Shown: positions 48,945-57,676 of the stretch, piece after piece
How the letters are laid out: every line of letters starts with the position of its first letter
Position numbering within the stretch: position 1 is the stretch's first letter
Origin: Melaminivora jejuensis
GTDB taxonomy: Bacteria > Pseudomonadota > Gammaproteobacteria > Burkholderiales > Burkholderiaceae_C
DNA: 64,000 nucleotides
NCBI RefSeq assembly: GCF_017811175.1
Contig: NZ_JACWIJ010000002.1
Span: 1,426,001 to 1,490,000 of the forward strand
Direction of reading: 5' to 3'
Notes under the pieces: model-generated
What the model was told of the DNA's origin: nothing
Seen by the model: the letters and a program-made list of their open reading frames with translations, nothing else
The model's database searches: none
Program-made: the position numbers and the translations under genes

Positions 48945-51317
48945 TCAGATGATGCGGCTGTAGGCTCCGTCGTCGCCCACCTGCACCAGCTTCTTGCCCT
49001 TGCCGGCGTTGCTGCGCGACTTCGGGATGTCCGTGACTTCGGCAGTCACGCAGTCGGCGTAGTAGCGCACCACGCCGTCCTCGTCCTCGATCTCCACCAG
49101 CCCGTGGATGTCGGTCTCGAAGCCCGGGCACAGCTTGGAGAACTCGCGCGAGAACTTCAGGTAGTCCACGATCTTCTTGTTGAAGACCTCGCCCGGGATC
49201 AGCAGCGGGATGCCCGGCGGGTAGGGCGTGATCAGGCTGGTCGTGATGCGCCCCTCCAGCTCGTCGATGGGCACGCGCTCGGTGCGGCGCTGGGCAATGT
49301 GGGCGTAGGCGTCGCTGGGCTTCATGGCCGGCGTCAAGTCCGACAGGTACATCTCGGTGGTCAGGCGCGCCACGTCGAACCTTGCATACAGCTCATGGAC
49401 GTGCTGGCACAAGTCCTGCAGGCCCATGCGCTCGTAGCGTTTGTGCTGCGCGCAGAACTCCGGAAGGATGCGCCACATGGGCTGGTTCTTCTCGTAGTCG
49501 TCCTTGAACTGCTGCAGCGCCGCCAGCAGCGTGTTCCAGCGGCCCTTGGTGATGCCGATGGTGAACATGATGAAGAAGCTGTACAGGCCGGTCTTCTCAA
49601 CCACCACGCCATGCTCGGCCAGGTACTTGGTGACGATGGACGCCGGGATGCCGGTCTTGTCGAACTTGCCGTCCAGGTTCAGGCCCGGCGTGACGATGGT
49701 GGACTTGATCGGATCGAGCATGTTGAAGCCATCGGCCAGCTGGCCGAAGCCGTGCCAGCGGCCCTTGCCCTTCTTGCCCTTGGCGTCGCTGCGCAAAATC
49801 CAGCTGTCGGCGCGGCCAATGCCCTCCTCGACCAGACCATCCGGCCCCCAGACCTTGAACCACCAGTCATCCTTGCCGAAGTCTTCCTCGACTTCGCGCA
49901 TGGCGCGGCGGAAGTCCAGCGCCTCCAGGATGGATTCCTCCACCAGCGCCGTGCCGCCGGGCGGCTCCATCATGGCGGCGGCCACGTCGCAGCTGGCGAT
50001 GATGCTGTATTGCGGCGAGGTACTGGTGTGCATCAGGTACGCCTCGTTGAACAGGTGCCGATCCAGCTTGGTGGTCTGGCTGTCCTGCACCAGCACATGC
50101 GACGCCTGGCTGATGCCGGCCAGCAGCTTGTGGATGGACTGCGTCGAATAGACCACCGACTGCTGCGGGCGCGCGCGCTTCTTGCCCATGGCGTGGAAGC
50201 TGCCGTAGAACGGGTGGAAGGCCGCGTGCGGCAGCCAGGCCTCGTCGAAATGCAGGTTGTCCACGTAGCCGTCGAGCATCTGCTTGATGGTCTCGGTGTT
50301 GTAGAGCACGCCGTCATAGGTGGACTGCGTGAGTGTCAGCACGCGCGGCTTCACCTTCTTGGCATCCACGCCCTTGAGCAGCGGGTTGGCGCGGATCTTG
50401 GCCTGGATGGTGGCCGGCTCGAATTCGCTTTGCGGAATCGGGCCGATGATGCCGAAGTGGTTGCGCGTGGGCTTCAAAAACACCGGCACCGCGCCCGTCA
50501 TGATGATGGCGTGCAGGATGGATTTGTGGCAGTTGCGATCCACGACGACCACATCGCCCGGGGCCACCGTGTGATGCCAGACGATCTTGTTGCTGGTGCT
50601 GGTGCCGTTGGTGACGAAGAAGCAGTGGTCGGCGTTGAAGATGCGCGCCGCATTGCGCTCGGACTCACCAATGGCGCCGTTGTGGTCGAGCAGCTGGCCG
50701 AGCTCCTCCACCGCGTTGCACACGTCGGCGCGCAGCATGTTCTCGCCATAGAACTGGTGGTACATCTGGCCCACCGGGCTTTTCAGGAAGGCCACGCCGC
50801 CCGAGTGGCCCGGGCAGTGCCAGGAGTACGAGCCGTCCTCGGCATAGTCCAGCAGCGCCTTGAAGAACGGCGGCTGCACGCCCTCCAGGTAGCTCTTGGC
50901 CTCGCGGATGATGTGGCGCGCGACAAACTCCGGCGTGTCCTCGAACATGTGGATGAAGCCGTGCAGCTCGCGCAGGATGTCGTTGGGCAGGTGGCGCGCG
51001 GTCTTGGTCTCGCCATGCACGTAGATCGGCACGTCGGCATTCTTCCTGCGCACTTCGCTGATGAAATTGCGCAAGCTGTGTACCACCGGGTCATGGCCCG
51101 TACCCAGGGTGAATTCCTCGTCGTCGATGGACAGGATGAAGGCGCTGGCGCGGCTTTGCTGCTGGGCGAACTGCGTCAGGTCGCCGTAGCTGGTCACCCC
51201 CAGCACCTCGAAGCCCTCGGCCTCGATGGCCTGCGCCAGGGCGCGGATGCCCAGGCCGGACGTGTTGTCCGAGCGATAGTCCTCGTCGATGATGACGATG
51301 GGAAAGCGGAATTTCAT
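48945..51317 (-). CDS. Orn/Lys/Arg decarboxylase (PLP, fold type I, wing-domain class)
   Basis: Decarboxylates a basic amino acid to a polyamine, in acid resistance or polyamine synthesis. The 790-residue protein has the N-terminal response-regulator-like wing (FPIVIIDEDYRSDNTSGLG), the PLP domain with HCPGHSGGVAFLKSPVG, HFDEAWLPHAAFHPFYG, and the Schiff-base Lys in YSTQSIHKLLAG. The C-terminal domain ends in YADCVTAEVTDI. Ornithine, lysine or arginine specificity cannot be read safely. The ATG at 51317 starts exactly at the wing domain. No antiporter gene is adjacent, unlike enteric acid-resistance loci. Confidence 0.93.
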   Translation of the reverse strand: MKFRFPIVIIDEDYRSDNTSGLGIRALAQAIEAEGFEVLGVTSYGDLTQFAQQQSRASAFILSIDDEEFTLGTGHDPVVHSLRNFISEVRRKNADVPIYVHGETKTARHLPNDILRELHGFIHMFEDTPEFVARHIIREAKSYLEGVQPPFFKALLDYAEDGSYSWHCPGHSGGVAFLKSPVGQMYHQFYGENMLRADVCNAVEELGQLLDHNGAIGESERNAARIFNADHCFFVTNGTSTSNKIVWHHTVAPGDVVVVDRNCHKSILHAIIMTGAVPVFLKPTRNHFGIIGPIPQSEFEPATIQAKIRANPLLKGVDAKKVKPRVLTLTQSTYDGVLYNTETIKQMLDGYVDNLHFDEAWLPHAAFHPFYGSFHAMGKKRARPQQSVVYSTQSIHKLLAGISQASHVLVQDSQTTKLDRHLFNEAYLMHTSTSPQYSIIASCDVAAAMMEPPGGTALVEESILEALDFRRAMREVEEDFGKDDWWFKVWGPDGLVEEGIGRADSWILRSDAKGKKGKGRWHGFGQLADGFNMLDPIKSTIVTPGLNLDGKFDKTGIPASIVTKYLAEHGVVVEKTGLYSFFIMFTIGITKGRWNTLLAALQQFKDDYEKNQPMWRILPEFCAQHKRYERMGLQDLCQHVHELYARFDVARLTTEMYLSDLTPAMKPSDAYAHIAQRRTERVPIDELEGRITTSLITPYPPGIPLLIPGEVFNKKIVDYLKFSREFSKLCPGFETDIHGLVEIEDEDGVVRYYADCVTAEVTDIPKSRSNAGKGKKLVQVGDDGAYSRII

Positions 51318-51455
51318 GCGCTGCCTCCCTGGCTGCGGGTGGAGAAACGGGAAAGGGGCGAAGTGTACGGAATATGCTGCACTGCAGCGGGCCGGCAGCG
51401 CCATACTGCACGAAATGGCTGCAGCGCTGGCCCCCACCAGATTGCCCCTCGATAC

Positions 51456-51461
51456 AAGGAG
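51456..51461 (+). promoter_or_regulatory. Ribosome binding site that fixes the nfeD start
   Basis: AAGGAG lies seven bases before a GTG at 51469, supporting that start over in-frame ATGs further upstream, which lie against the decarboxylase gene's 5' region. Confidence 0.75.
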
Positions 51462-51468
51462 CCCTCAA

Positions 51469-51900
51469 GTGATACTGGAAGCCTCGACCCTGTGGTGGCT
51501 GATGGCCGGCGTGGCCGTCGTGGCCGAGCTGCTCACGGGCACTTTCTATCTGCTGATGCTGGCCGCCGGTCTGGCGGCGGGTGCGCTGGCGGCCCATGCC
51601 GGCCTGGGCGCTGCGGCGCAGATACTGGCTGCTGCCGTGGTCGGCTCGGCCACCGTGCTGGCCGCCTACCTGCGCCGGCGCCAGCGGCCCGGCGACCCCT
51701 CGGCACGCGCCGATCGCAGCGTCAACCTGGACGTGGGCGAGGTCATCCAGATCGACGCCTGGCAGGCCGACGGCACGGCCAGCGTGCGCTACCGGGGCGC
51801 CAACTGGACAGCCATCTACCGCCCTGGCGCCCATCCGCTGCCCGGCCCGCACCGCGTGGCTGAACTGGTCGGCAACCGCCTGCTGGTCGAGCCGCTGTAA
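51469..51900 (+). CDS. nfeD: NfeD family membrane protein (short form)
   Basis: Partner of stomatin-like proteins. The 143-residue protein has two or three transmembrane helices (WWLMAGVAVVAELLTGTFYL, AAGLAAGALAAHAGLGAAAQ onward). A C-terminal OB-fold follows with DRSVNLDVGEVIQIDAW and GANWTAIYRPGAHPL. It lacks the protease domain of long NfeD proteins. The SPFH gene follows 48 bases later, the standard nfeD-stomatin pair. Confidence 0.92.
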   Translation: MILEASTLWWLMAGVAVVAELLTGTFYLLMLAAGLAAGALAAHAGLGAAAQILAAAVVGSATVLAAYLRRRQRPGDPSARADRSVNLDVGEVIQIDAWQADGTASVRYRGANWTAIYRPGAHPLPGPHRVAELVGNRLLVEPL

Positions 51901-51948
51901 CACCCTGCCCCGCCACCGCATCCACTGCTTCAACCAAAGAGCCCCGCC

Positions 51949-52866
51949 ATGGAAATCGCCATCGTCCTGTTCGTCATCGCCGTGATCTTCATCGTGCGCG
52001 CCGTGAAGATCGTGCCCCAGCAGCACGCCTGGGTGAAGGAGCGCCTGGGCAAATACGCCGGCACCCTCTCGCCCGGGCCAAGATTCATCATCCCCTTCAT
52101 CGACCGCGTCGCCTACAAGCACAGCTTGAAGGAGATCCCGCTGGATGTGCCCAGCCAGGTCTGCATCACCAAGGACAACACCCAGCTGCAGGTGGACGGC
52201 ATCCTGTACTTCCAGGTCACCGACCCCATGCGCGCCAGCTACGGCTCGTCCAACTACATCATGGCGGTGACGCAACTGGCGCAGACCTCGCTGCGCAGCG
52301 TCATCGGCAAGCTCGAACTCGACAAGACCTTCGAGGAACGCGACATGATCAACGCCCAGGTGGTATCGGCCATCGACGAGGCGGCGCTCAACTGGGGCGT
52401 CAAGGTGCTGCGCTACGAGATCAAGGACTTGACCCCGCCCGCCGAAATCCTGCGCGCCATGCAGGCGCAGATCACCGCCGAGCGGGAAAAGCGCGCGCTG
52501 ATCGCCGCCTCCGAAGGCCGGCGCCAGGAGCAGATCAACATCGCCACCGGCGAGCGCGAGGCCTTCATCGCCCGCTCCGAAGGCGAAAAACAGGCCGCCA
52601 TCAACAAGGCGCAGGGCGAGGCCACGGCGCTGCTGACCGTCGCCTCGGCCTCGGCCCAGGCCATCGAGCGCGTGGCCGGTGCCATCCGCCAGCCCGGCGG
52701 CGAGCAGGCCGTGCAGCTGCGCGTCGCAGAAAAAGCCGTCGAGGCCTACAGCCATGTGGCAGCGGACGCCACGACCACGCTCATCGTGCCCAGCAACATG
52801 AGCGAGGTCTCGGCCCTGATCGGCTCGGCCATGCAGATGGTCAAGACCGGGCAGAAGGCGGGTTGA
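51949..52866 (+). CDS. SPFH/stomatin-like membrane protein (slipin, QmcA-like)
   Basis: Membrane-anchored SPFH protein, thought to organise microdomains and membrane protein quality control with NfeD. The 305 residues open with one N-terminal helix (MEIAIVLFVIAVIFIVRAV). The SPFH domain includes IVPQQHAWVKERLGKY and SLKEIPLDVPSQVCITKDN. A coiled-coil helix then carries AEREKRALIAASEGRRQEQ and NKAQGEATALLTVA. The C-terminus ends KTGQKAG. It is the second gene of the nfeD pair. Confidence 0.94.
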   Translation: MEIAIVLFVIAVIFIVRAVKIVPQQHAWVKERLGKYAGTLSPGPRFIIPFIDRVAYKHSLKEIPLDVPSQVCITKDNTQLQVDGILYFQVTDPMRASYGSSNYIMAVTQLAQTSLRSVIGKLELDKTFEERDMINAQVVSAIDEAALNWGVKVLRYEIKDLTPPAEILRAMQAQITAEREKRALIAASEGRRQEQINIATGEREAFIARSEGEKQAAINKAQGEATALLTVASASAQAIERVAGAIRQPGGEQAVQLRVAEKAVEAYSHVAADATTTLIVPSNMSEVSALIGSAMQMVKTGQKAG

Positions 52867-52886
52867 AGCGCCGCTCGCCAATCGGC

Positions 52887-53242
52887 TCAACTGCCCCGGA
52901 TCTCACGCCGGTCGGGCTCGTCGCTGGGTTCCACCCGGTCGGACATGATTTCCGCCGGGGGGCAATGGCGCCGCTGTCGCTGCCCGCAGCGTCCCAGGTG
53001 CCGTCCATGCGCTGGGTGTCGCTGCGCGGGCGCTCCATGCTGCCGTCGTCGAAGTCCAGCGGGCCATCCTGCGGGATGTCGTCGAAGGCGTGCGCGGTGA
53101 TGTCGTCCATGCCGTCGGAGACATCCGTCTCGGCGCTCAGCACGGTGTTGGCTTCGGCGGCGGTGTCGGCCTGGGAGGTGGCTTGCTCCGGCGTATCGGC
53201 GTCGAGCGAGCCGGGAATGCTCTGCGGTGGCTTCGGTTGCAT
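52887..53242 (-). CDS. Small acidic protein of unknown function (apparent frameshift at 52957-52962)
   Basis: Not recognised. The ATG at 53242 is preceded by AGGAG at good spacing. About 90 acidic, low-complexity residues follow (SLDADTPEQATSQADTAAEA, then DGMDDITAHAFDDIPQDG). At GAIAP the literal frame turns basic (RRKSCPTGW) and overlaps the slipin gene. One extra C in the CCCCCC run continues instead as PAEIMSDRVEPSDEPDRREI and stops at 52887, giving 118 residues that stay acidic and clear of slipin. No signal peptide, no helix-rich domain; probably disordered and cytoplasmic. Confidence 0.6.
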
Positions 53243-53482
53243 GTGTCATCTCCTGCTGAATGGCAATGCTGCGCAGCTTGGCCGCAGCCAGCGCCTGCCG
53301 CAGTGGGGACAGGGCCAGCAAACAGGTAGGAAGGGGCCGGCAGCCGGATGCTTGCGCCGGCGGCGTACCCGGCCAATGAGGCTAGGACTACAGGGCGGGG
53401 CGGCATAGTTGCCTAAATTGCCCTTGTCAGTTGCCCTTGTCCGCAGCATCGCCCCGCCGCCTTTTTTTCCGGAACCTCCACC

Positions 53483-54115
53483 ATGAGCAAGATCCAGGCC
53501 GCCGTCCTTGGCGTCATGAAGGACATCGCCACCACCGGCATCGCCAAGCTGCAGCGCAACGTGCAGCAGGGCTACACCTTCCGCGGCATTGAATCGGCGA
53601 TGAACGAGCTGTCGCCGCTGCTGGTCAAGCACGGCATCACGGTCACGCCCAGCTACTCCGAGCTGCTCGTCCACGAGCGCTTGCGGGGCGATCCCAAGGA
53701 CGGGCGCGCCATCCGCTTCTGCACCCTCAAGGGCACTTTCAGATTCACTGCCGAGGATGGCTCCTTCGTGAGCAGCGAGTGCTACGGCGAGGCCATGGAC
53801 AGTGGCGACAAGGCCGTGACCAAGGCGCAGTCGATCGCCTTTCGCACGGCCCTGTTCCAGCAGTTCGTCGTGCCCACCATGGCCATGGATCCCGAGTCCT
53901 ACATTGACCCCAACGACGAGGAGCTGCCCATAGGCCCGGCCCCCTCCTCCGACCTGCTGGAGGCGGCCACCACGGCAGCCAGCGCCGGCCTGGACGCCTA
54001 CCGCAGCTTCTGGCAAAGCTCCATGCCCGACGAGCGCATGGCCCTGGCCAGCCGCCACGCCGAGCTGAAAGCCCTGGCGCAGCGTGTCACGGATGGCCGG
54101 AATGCGGGTCAGTGA
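53483..54115 (+). CDS. ERF-family single-strand annealing protein (phage type)
   Basis: Recombinase that anneals complementary single strands, found in phages and prophages. The 210-residue protein has the ERF signature: VQQGYTFRGIESAMNELSPL followed by LVKHGITVTP, and later ECYGEAMDSGDKAVTKAQSI and AFRTALFQQF. The tail beyond residue 150 is variable, as usual. It overlaps the YqaJ nuclease gene by 14 bases, so the two are a translationally coupled pair. No phage structural genes are nearby. Confidence 0.92.
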   Translation: MSKIQAAVLGVMKDIATTGIAKLQRNVQQGYTFRGIESAMNELSPLLVKHGITVTPSYSELLVHERLRGDPKDGRAIRFCTLKGTFRFTAEDGSFVSSECYGEAMDSGDKAVTKAQSIAFRTALFQQFVVPTMAMDPESYIDPNDEELPIGPAPSSDLLEAATTAASAGLDAYRSFWQSSMPDERMALASRHAELKALAQRVTDGRNAGQ

Positions 54116-54737
54116 TGCTCCGCAGGGCAGCGCCGAATGGTTTGCCCTGCGCCTGGGTAAGGCTACGGGCAGCCGCTTTGCCGATGTGCTGGCAGGCGGG
54201 CGTGGCCTGACCCGCCGCGCCTATGCCACGCAACTGGCCCTGGAGATCATCACCGGCCGGCCGACCGAAACCTGCACCACGCCCGCCATGGAGCTGGGCA
54301 TCGAGCGCGAACCCATCGCCCGGTCGGAATATGAAGTGCTGACGGGCAATTTCGTCACCGAAGTGGGCTTTTGTCTGCACGACAGCCTGCCCTGCGGCGT
54401 CTCGCCCGACGGGCTGGTCGATGCGGACGGCGGCCTGGAGATCAAGTGCCCGCGCGAGCGCACGCACGCCGAATACCTGACCCTGCCCGCCGAGCCACCG
54501 GCCTACACCGCGCAGATCCAGGGCTGCCTGTGGATCACAGGCCGCGCCTGGTGGGATTTCGTCAGCTTCAACCCGGCCTTTCCGGCCAACGCCCGGCTGA
54601 TCGTGCGGCGCATCGGGCGCGATGAGGCCTACATAGAACAATTGGCCCGGGCCGTGGCGCTGTTTGGCGCGGAGGTCGAGGGCCTGGTCGAATCCATCCG
54701 CAGCTACCGCAACCCACCACTGCCCAGGCAGCGCTGA
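54102..54737 (+). CDS. YqaJ/lambda-exonuclease-like viral recombinase nuclease
   Basis: PD-(D/E)XK nuclease expected to resect double-strand ends for the ERF annealer, as Exo does with Bet in lambda. The 211-residue protein starts with PQGSAEWFALRLGKATGSRF, the YqaJ N-terminal motif. CGVSPDGLVDADGGLEIKCP carries the nuclease Asp and Glu-X-Lys. PPAYTAQIQGCLWITGRAWW holds the conserved Gln. ATG 54102 is preferred; GTG 54084 and ATG 54093 are in frame. The gene appears intact, unlike its right-hand neighbour. Confidence 0.9.
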   Translation: MRVSDAPQGSAEWFALRLGKATGSRFADVLAGGRGLTRRAYATQLALEIITGRPTETCTTPAMELGIEREPIARSEYEVLTGNFVTEVGFCLHDSLPCGVSPDGLVDADGGLEIKCPRERTHAEYLTLPAEPPAYTAQIQGCLWITGRAWWDFVSFNPAFPANARLIVRRIGRDEAYIEQLARAVALFGAEVEGLVESIRSYRNPPLPRQR

Positions 54738-54784
54738 CCCTCGATGCCTGGCGCCGGCACCGCTGCAGGCGCTGCAGCAGACGC

Positions 54785-55704
54785 TTGTTGACTGTTTCGC
54801 CAGATCCTGCTGTCCATCGGCGCGGTTTTTTGCATGGTGGCCGTGCTCAATGTCTGGCGCGGCCTGTGACTGAACATTGCCATCAACCTCGGCTGCGTCG
54901 CCCTGCTGGGGCTGGCCCAGGCGTGCAACCGCCGTGGCCAGATCTCCCGAAGCAGCCCTTCAGGCTTGCCAGCATCGACGTCATGGTCACGGCCTCGATG
55001 GGCATCGCCGTGGCACCACGCGATGGCACCGATCCGACCGAACTTTTCAAGAACGCCCACCGCGCCATGTACCGTGCCAAGGAAACCGGGCGCAACAACT
55101 TTCGCTTCTTCACCCCCGACAGGGACGCCAGCGTGCTGGAGTACCTGCAACTGTCTGCCGGGTTGCGCGTGGCCATCCAGGAAGGCCAGCTGCAACTGCA
55201 CTACCAGCCGCAGATCGACCTGGCCAGCGGTCTCGTGGTCGGCGCCGAAGCCCTGATGCGCTGGCACCATCCCACACTGGGCGCGGTGGCGCCGCAGCGC
55301 TTCATCGCGATTGCCGAGCAAAGCGGCCTGATCAATGAGCTGGGCGCATGGGCCTTGCGCCAAGCCTGCCGGGACGCCCGGCACTGGCTGGATCAGGGCT
55401 TTGCCGGGGTGCCGGTGTCGGTGAATGTCTCGTCCATGCAGCTCCAGTGCGGCACCATCGAGCGCGACATCGCCACCGCCCTGGCCGAAAGCGGCCTGCC
55501 GGCCAGCGCCCTGGAGCTGGAGCTGACCGAGTCGCTGCTGCTAGCGGACACACTGCACTTTGCCGAAGTGCTGCAGCGCCTGTGCGCGCGGCATCCGCAT
55601 CGCCATCGACGACTTCGGCACCGGCTACTCCAGCCTGGTGTACTTGCGCCGCTTCATCGCCCACCGCCTGAAAATCGACAAATCCTTCGTGCTGGGCATG
55701 TGTA
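54785..55704 (+). pseudogene. Decayed GGDEF-EAL cyclic-di-GMP protein fragment
   Basis: Remnant of a membrane-bound diguanylate cyclase/phosphodiesterase. A hydrophobic stretch in another frame (54795-54930) looks like old transmembrane helices. The GGDEF domain is present only as its C-terminal third (ASIDVMVTASMGIAVAPRDG, then AHRAMYRAKETGRNNFRFF); the GGDEF motif itself is gone. The EAL domain has VGAEALMRWHHP and LELTESLLL. It then shifts frame near 55590 (needing a one-base skip) to [20 protein letters not shown] and KIDKSFV before an IS element cuts it. Beyond the IS a stop follows within a few codons, so an earlier deletion had already truncated it. Confidence 0.85.
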
Positions 55705-55708
55705 CTAG
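55705..55708. repeat. CTAG target-site duplication, left copy, of outer IS
   Basis: CTAG at 55705-55708 matches 57525-57528 on the other side of the outer insertion sequence. Confidence 0.75.
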
Positions 55709-55754
55709 GGCGTGTCATCAATCAATCCCGAGAGCATGGCAGGGTTGCTACCGC

Positions 55755-56507
55755 TCACGCCAGCCACACCATGGATGCGGCCAGGTGAATGGCCCCCAGG
55801 AAGTTGCGCGCGGTCTTGTCGTAGCGCGTAGCGATGGCGCGGTACTGCTTCAAGCGTGCGAAGAAGTTTTCGATCAGATGGCGCGCCTTGTACAAGTCTC
55901 GGTCATATGCACGCGGCTGTCTGTTGGTCGCCCGAGGCGGAATGACAACCGCTTTTCCCTTGTCCAGCAGCGGCCCGATCAGTCGGGCCTGGGCGTCATA
56001 GGCCTTGTCGGCGAGGATGGTCTGTGCGGGCGTGTCCTTGAGCAGGACATCGGCGCCCTTGAGGTCATGCGCCTGCCCAGGGGTGAGGACAAATCCTGTC
56101 GGGTTGCCCAGCGCATCGACCGTCGCATGGATCTTGGTGCTCAGGCCTCCTCGGCTGCGCCCAAGAGCCTGCTGATCCGGATCCCCCCTTTTGCACCAGC
56201 GCTGTGCTGATGGGCCCGCACGATGGTGGCGTCGATCATCGCGTACTCATCGTCCGCGTCCTGCGCCAAGGCCTCCAACACCCGTTGCCAAACACCTTTG
56301 TCGCTCCAGCGAGAGTGACGGGTATGCACGACACGAAAGTCGCCAAAGCGCGTCGACAGATCTCGCCAAGCAATCCCTGCTCGGTAGCGGTATAGCACCG
56401 CGTCCACGAACAGCCGGTTGTCTTTTGCCGTGGCTCCGGAATGTCCTGCCTGACCCGGTAGCAGGTCTTTGATGCGCGCCCACTGCACATCACTGAGGGC
56501 ATATCTC
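55755..56507 (-). pseudogene. Transposase of outer IS5-family element (orfA/orfB, 5' end displaced by inner IS)
   Basis: DDE transposase, originally starting ATG AGT AAG at 57447 and continuing KRYALSDVQWARIKDLLPGQ. The inner IS sits in its fourth codon. orfA runs to [17 protein letters not shown] and would end at 56141. The catalytic continuation [19 protein letters not shown], then [14 protein letters not shown] and [20 protein letters not shown], is in the -1 frame and stops at 55755 (SMVWLA). orfB has no start codon, so fusion by frameshifting was needed. The inner insertion has disabled it. Confidence 0.88.
56183..56192 (-). promoter_or_regulatory. Programmed -1 ribosomal frameshift site of outer transposase
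   Basis: Minus strand AAAAGGGGGG lies exactly where orfA must pass to orfB. A -1 slip gives [15 protein letters not shown], the family continuation. Confidence 0.7.
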
Positions 56508-56510
56508 TTA
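56508..56510. repeat. TTA target-site duplication, left copy, of inner IS
   Basis: TTA is repeated at 57440-57442. Three-base TNA duplications are typical of some IS5 subgroups. Confidence 0.7.
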
Positions 56511-57439
56511 GGATTTGTCCGTAAATTAAAATTCTCCCGAGTCGCCCGTGATGCGACGAAGGAGCGATAAATGGCCAAGGCGCATGCCAATTCGTGGGAG
56601 GTAACGGACGAGTTCTGGAAACTGGTAGAGCCGCTGGTGCCACAGCCAGTGCGCGATCCAGGCAAGCACTACGAACGCGCAGCCGGGGCGGGCCGCCCCG
56701 CAAAACCGCCACGGCTGGTGTTCGAGGCCATCATGTATGTGCTGCGCACAGGCTGCCAGTGGAAGGCGCTGCCGGCTGAACGCTTTGGCAGCGCCAGCGC
56801 GATCCATCACAAGTTCATGCTGTGGTCCAAGGCCGGGTTCTTCGAGAACCTGTGGAAGGCAGGGCTGGCCGAATACGACGACTGTGAAGGCATCGCCTGG
56901 CGCTGGCAGAGCATCGACGGCGCCATGTTCAAGGCGCCCTTGGCGCAGGAAGCTGTGGGGCGCAACCCGACGGATCGGGGAAAAAAAAGGCAGCAAGCGT
57001 CACCTGCTGGTGGACGGGCGTGGCGTCCCGTTGTCGCTCGTCGTGACCGGGGCGAACGCGCACGACGTGACGCAACTTGAGGCCGTGTTGTCTTGCTGCA
57101 TGGTCAAACGCCCCACGCCCAAGCAGCGGCGCAGCAAGCACCTATGTGCTGATGCGGGCTACCCGGGCAAGAACGCCATGAAGATCATTCTGGCCCACGG
57201 CTATATCCCGCATGTGGTGGGCCGCAAAAGCGAGGCAGAGCACAAAAAGCGTGATCCGAAGAAAAAAGCGCGCCGTTGGGTTGTGCAGGCTTGCCATGGC
57301 TGGTTCAACCGGTTCAGGAAATTACTGGTGCGCTACGAGAAGCTGGAGCACACGTTCCTCGCACTCAACCATCTCGCCGCCGCCATCATCGCGCTGCGGA
57401 AAATCCACCTGCCCGTTAATATTATTTACGGATAAATCC
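56511..57439 (+). mobile_element. IS5-family insertion sequence (inner), nested in the outer element
   Basis: 929 bases with imperfect terminal inverted repeats: GGATTTGTCCGTAAAT at the left and GGATTTATCCGTAAAT read inward from the right. It is flanked by TTA duplications and inserted in codon 4 of the outer transposase. It carries one transposase gene on the plus strand. Confidence 0.88.
56571..57435 (+). CDS. Transposase of inner IS5-family element (two overlapping frames joined at an A8 run)
   Basis: IS5-family DDE transposase. The first frame starts MAKAHANSWEVTDEFWKLVE and includes LVFEAIMYVLRTGCQWKALP and the first catalytic Asp in WQSIDGAMFKAP. At GGGGAAAAAAAAGG (A run 56981-56988) the frame must move by one base. 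The second frame continues KKGSKRHLLVDGRGVPLSLV, then HLCADAGYPGKNA with the second Asp and a C-terminal Glu helix, ending at NIIYG. Seven As would make one continuous gene. The A8 could be transcriptional slippage, a +1 site, or an inserted base. Confidence 0.87.
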
Positions 57440-57524
57440 TTACTCATCGCCTTTACTTGCATCGCCTTTACTTGCCGCCGGGGCCGTAGCTTTCAACTGT
57501 AGCGGCGTTGATTGATGACACGCC

Positions 57525-57528
57525 CTAG
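57525..57528. repeat. CTAG target-site duplication, right copy, of outer IS
   Basis: Right-hand CTAG beside the outer IS terminus. From here to the tRNA terminator (57529-57649) I see no gene or clear signal. Confidence 0.75.
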
Positions 57529-57649
57529 TCAGTAATGATTAGATTTGCGTAGGTATTGCAGAACGGTTGATAGACACCTGCCGGGCCACAACCCAGCCCC
57601 AGGCCGTGGCGAAAGTGCCTACAAAATTGCCTACAAGCTGCCGGCAAAC

Positions 57650-57676
57650 AAAAAGGCCAGTCCCGAAGAACTGGCC
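57650..57676 (-). terminator. Rho-independent terminator of tRNA-Lys
   Basis: Minus strand: GGCCAGT, an 8-base loop (TCTTCGGG), ACTGGCC, then TTTTTG, about 18 bases after the tRNA 3' end. Confidence 0.85.

Larger units (their letters stand above)
55709..57524 (-). mobile_element. IS5-family insertion sequence (outer), interrupted by a second IS
   Basis: Perfect 17-bp terminal inverted repeats, GGCGTGTCATCAATCAA at both ends, flanked by CTAG duplications. It is 884 bases when the inner element (56511-57439) and its 3-base duplication are removed. The transposase runs on the minus strand as orfA and orfB with a frameshift site, the arrangement of the IS427 group of IS5. The element interrupts the decayed GGDEF-EAL region. 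Confidence 0.88.
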
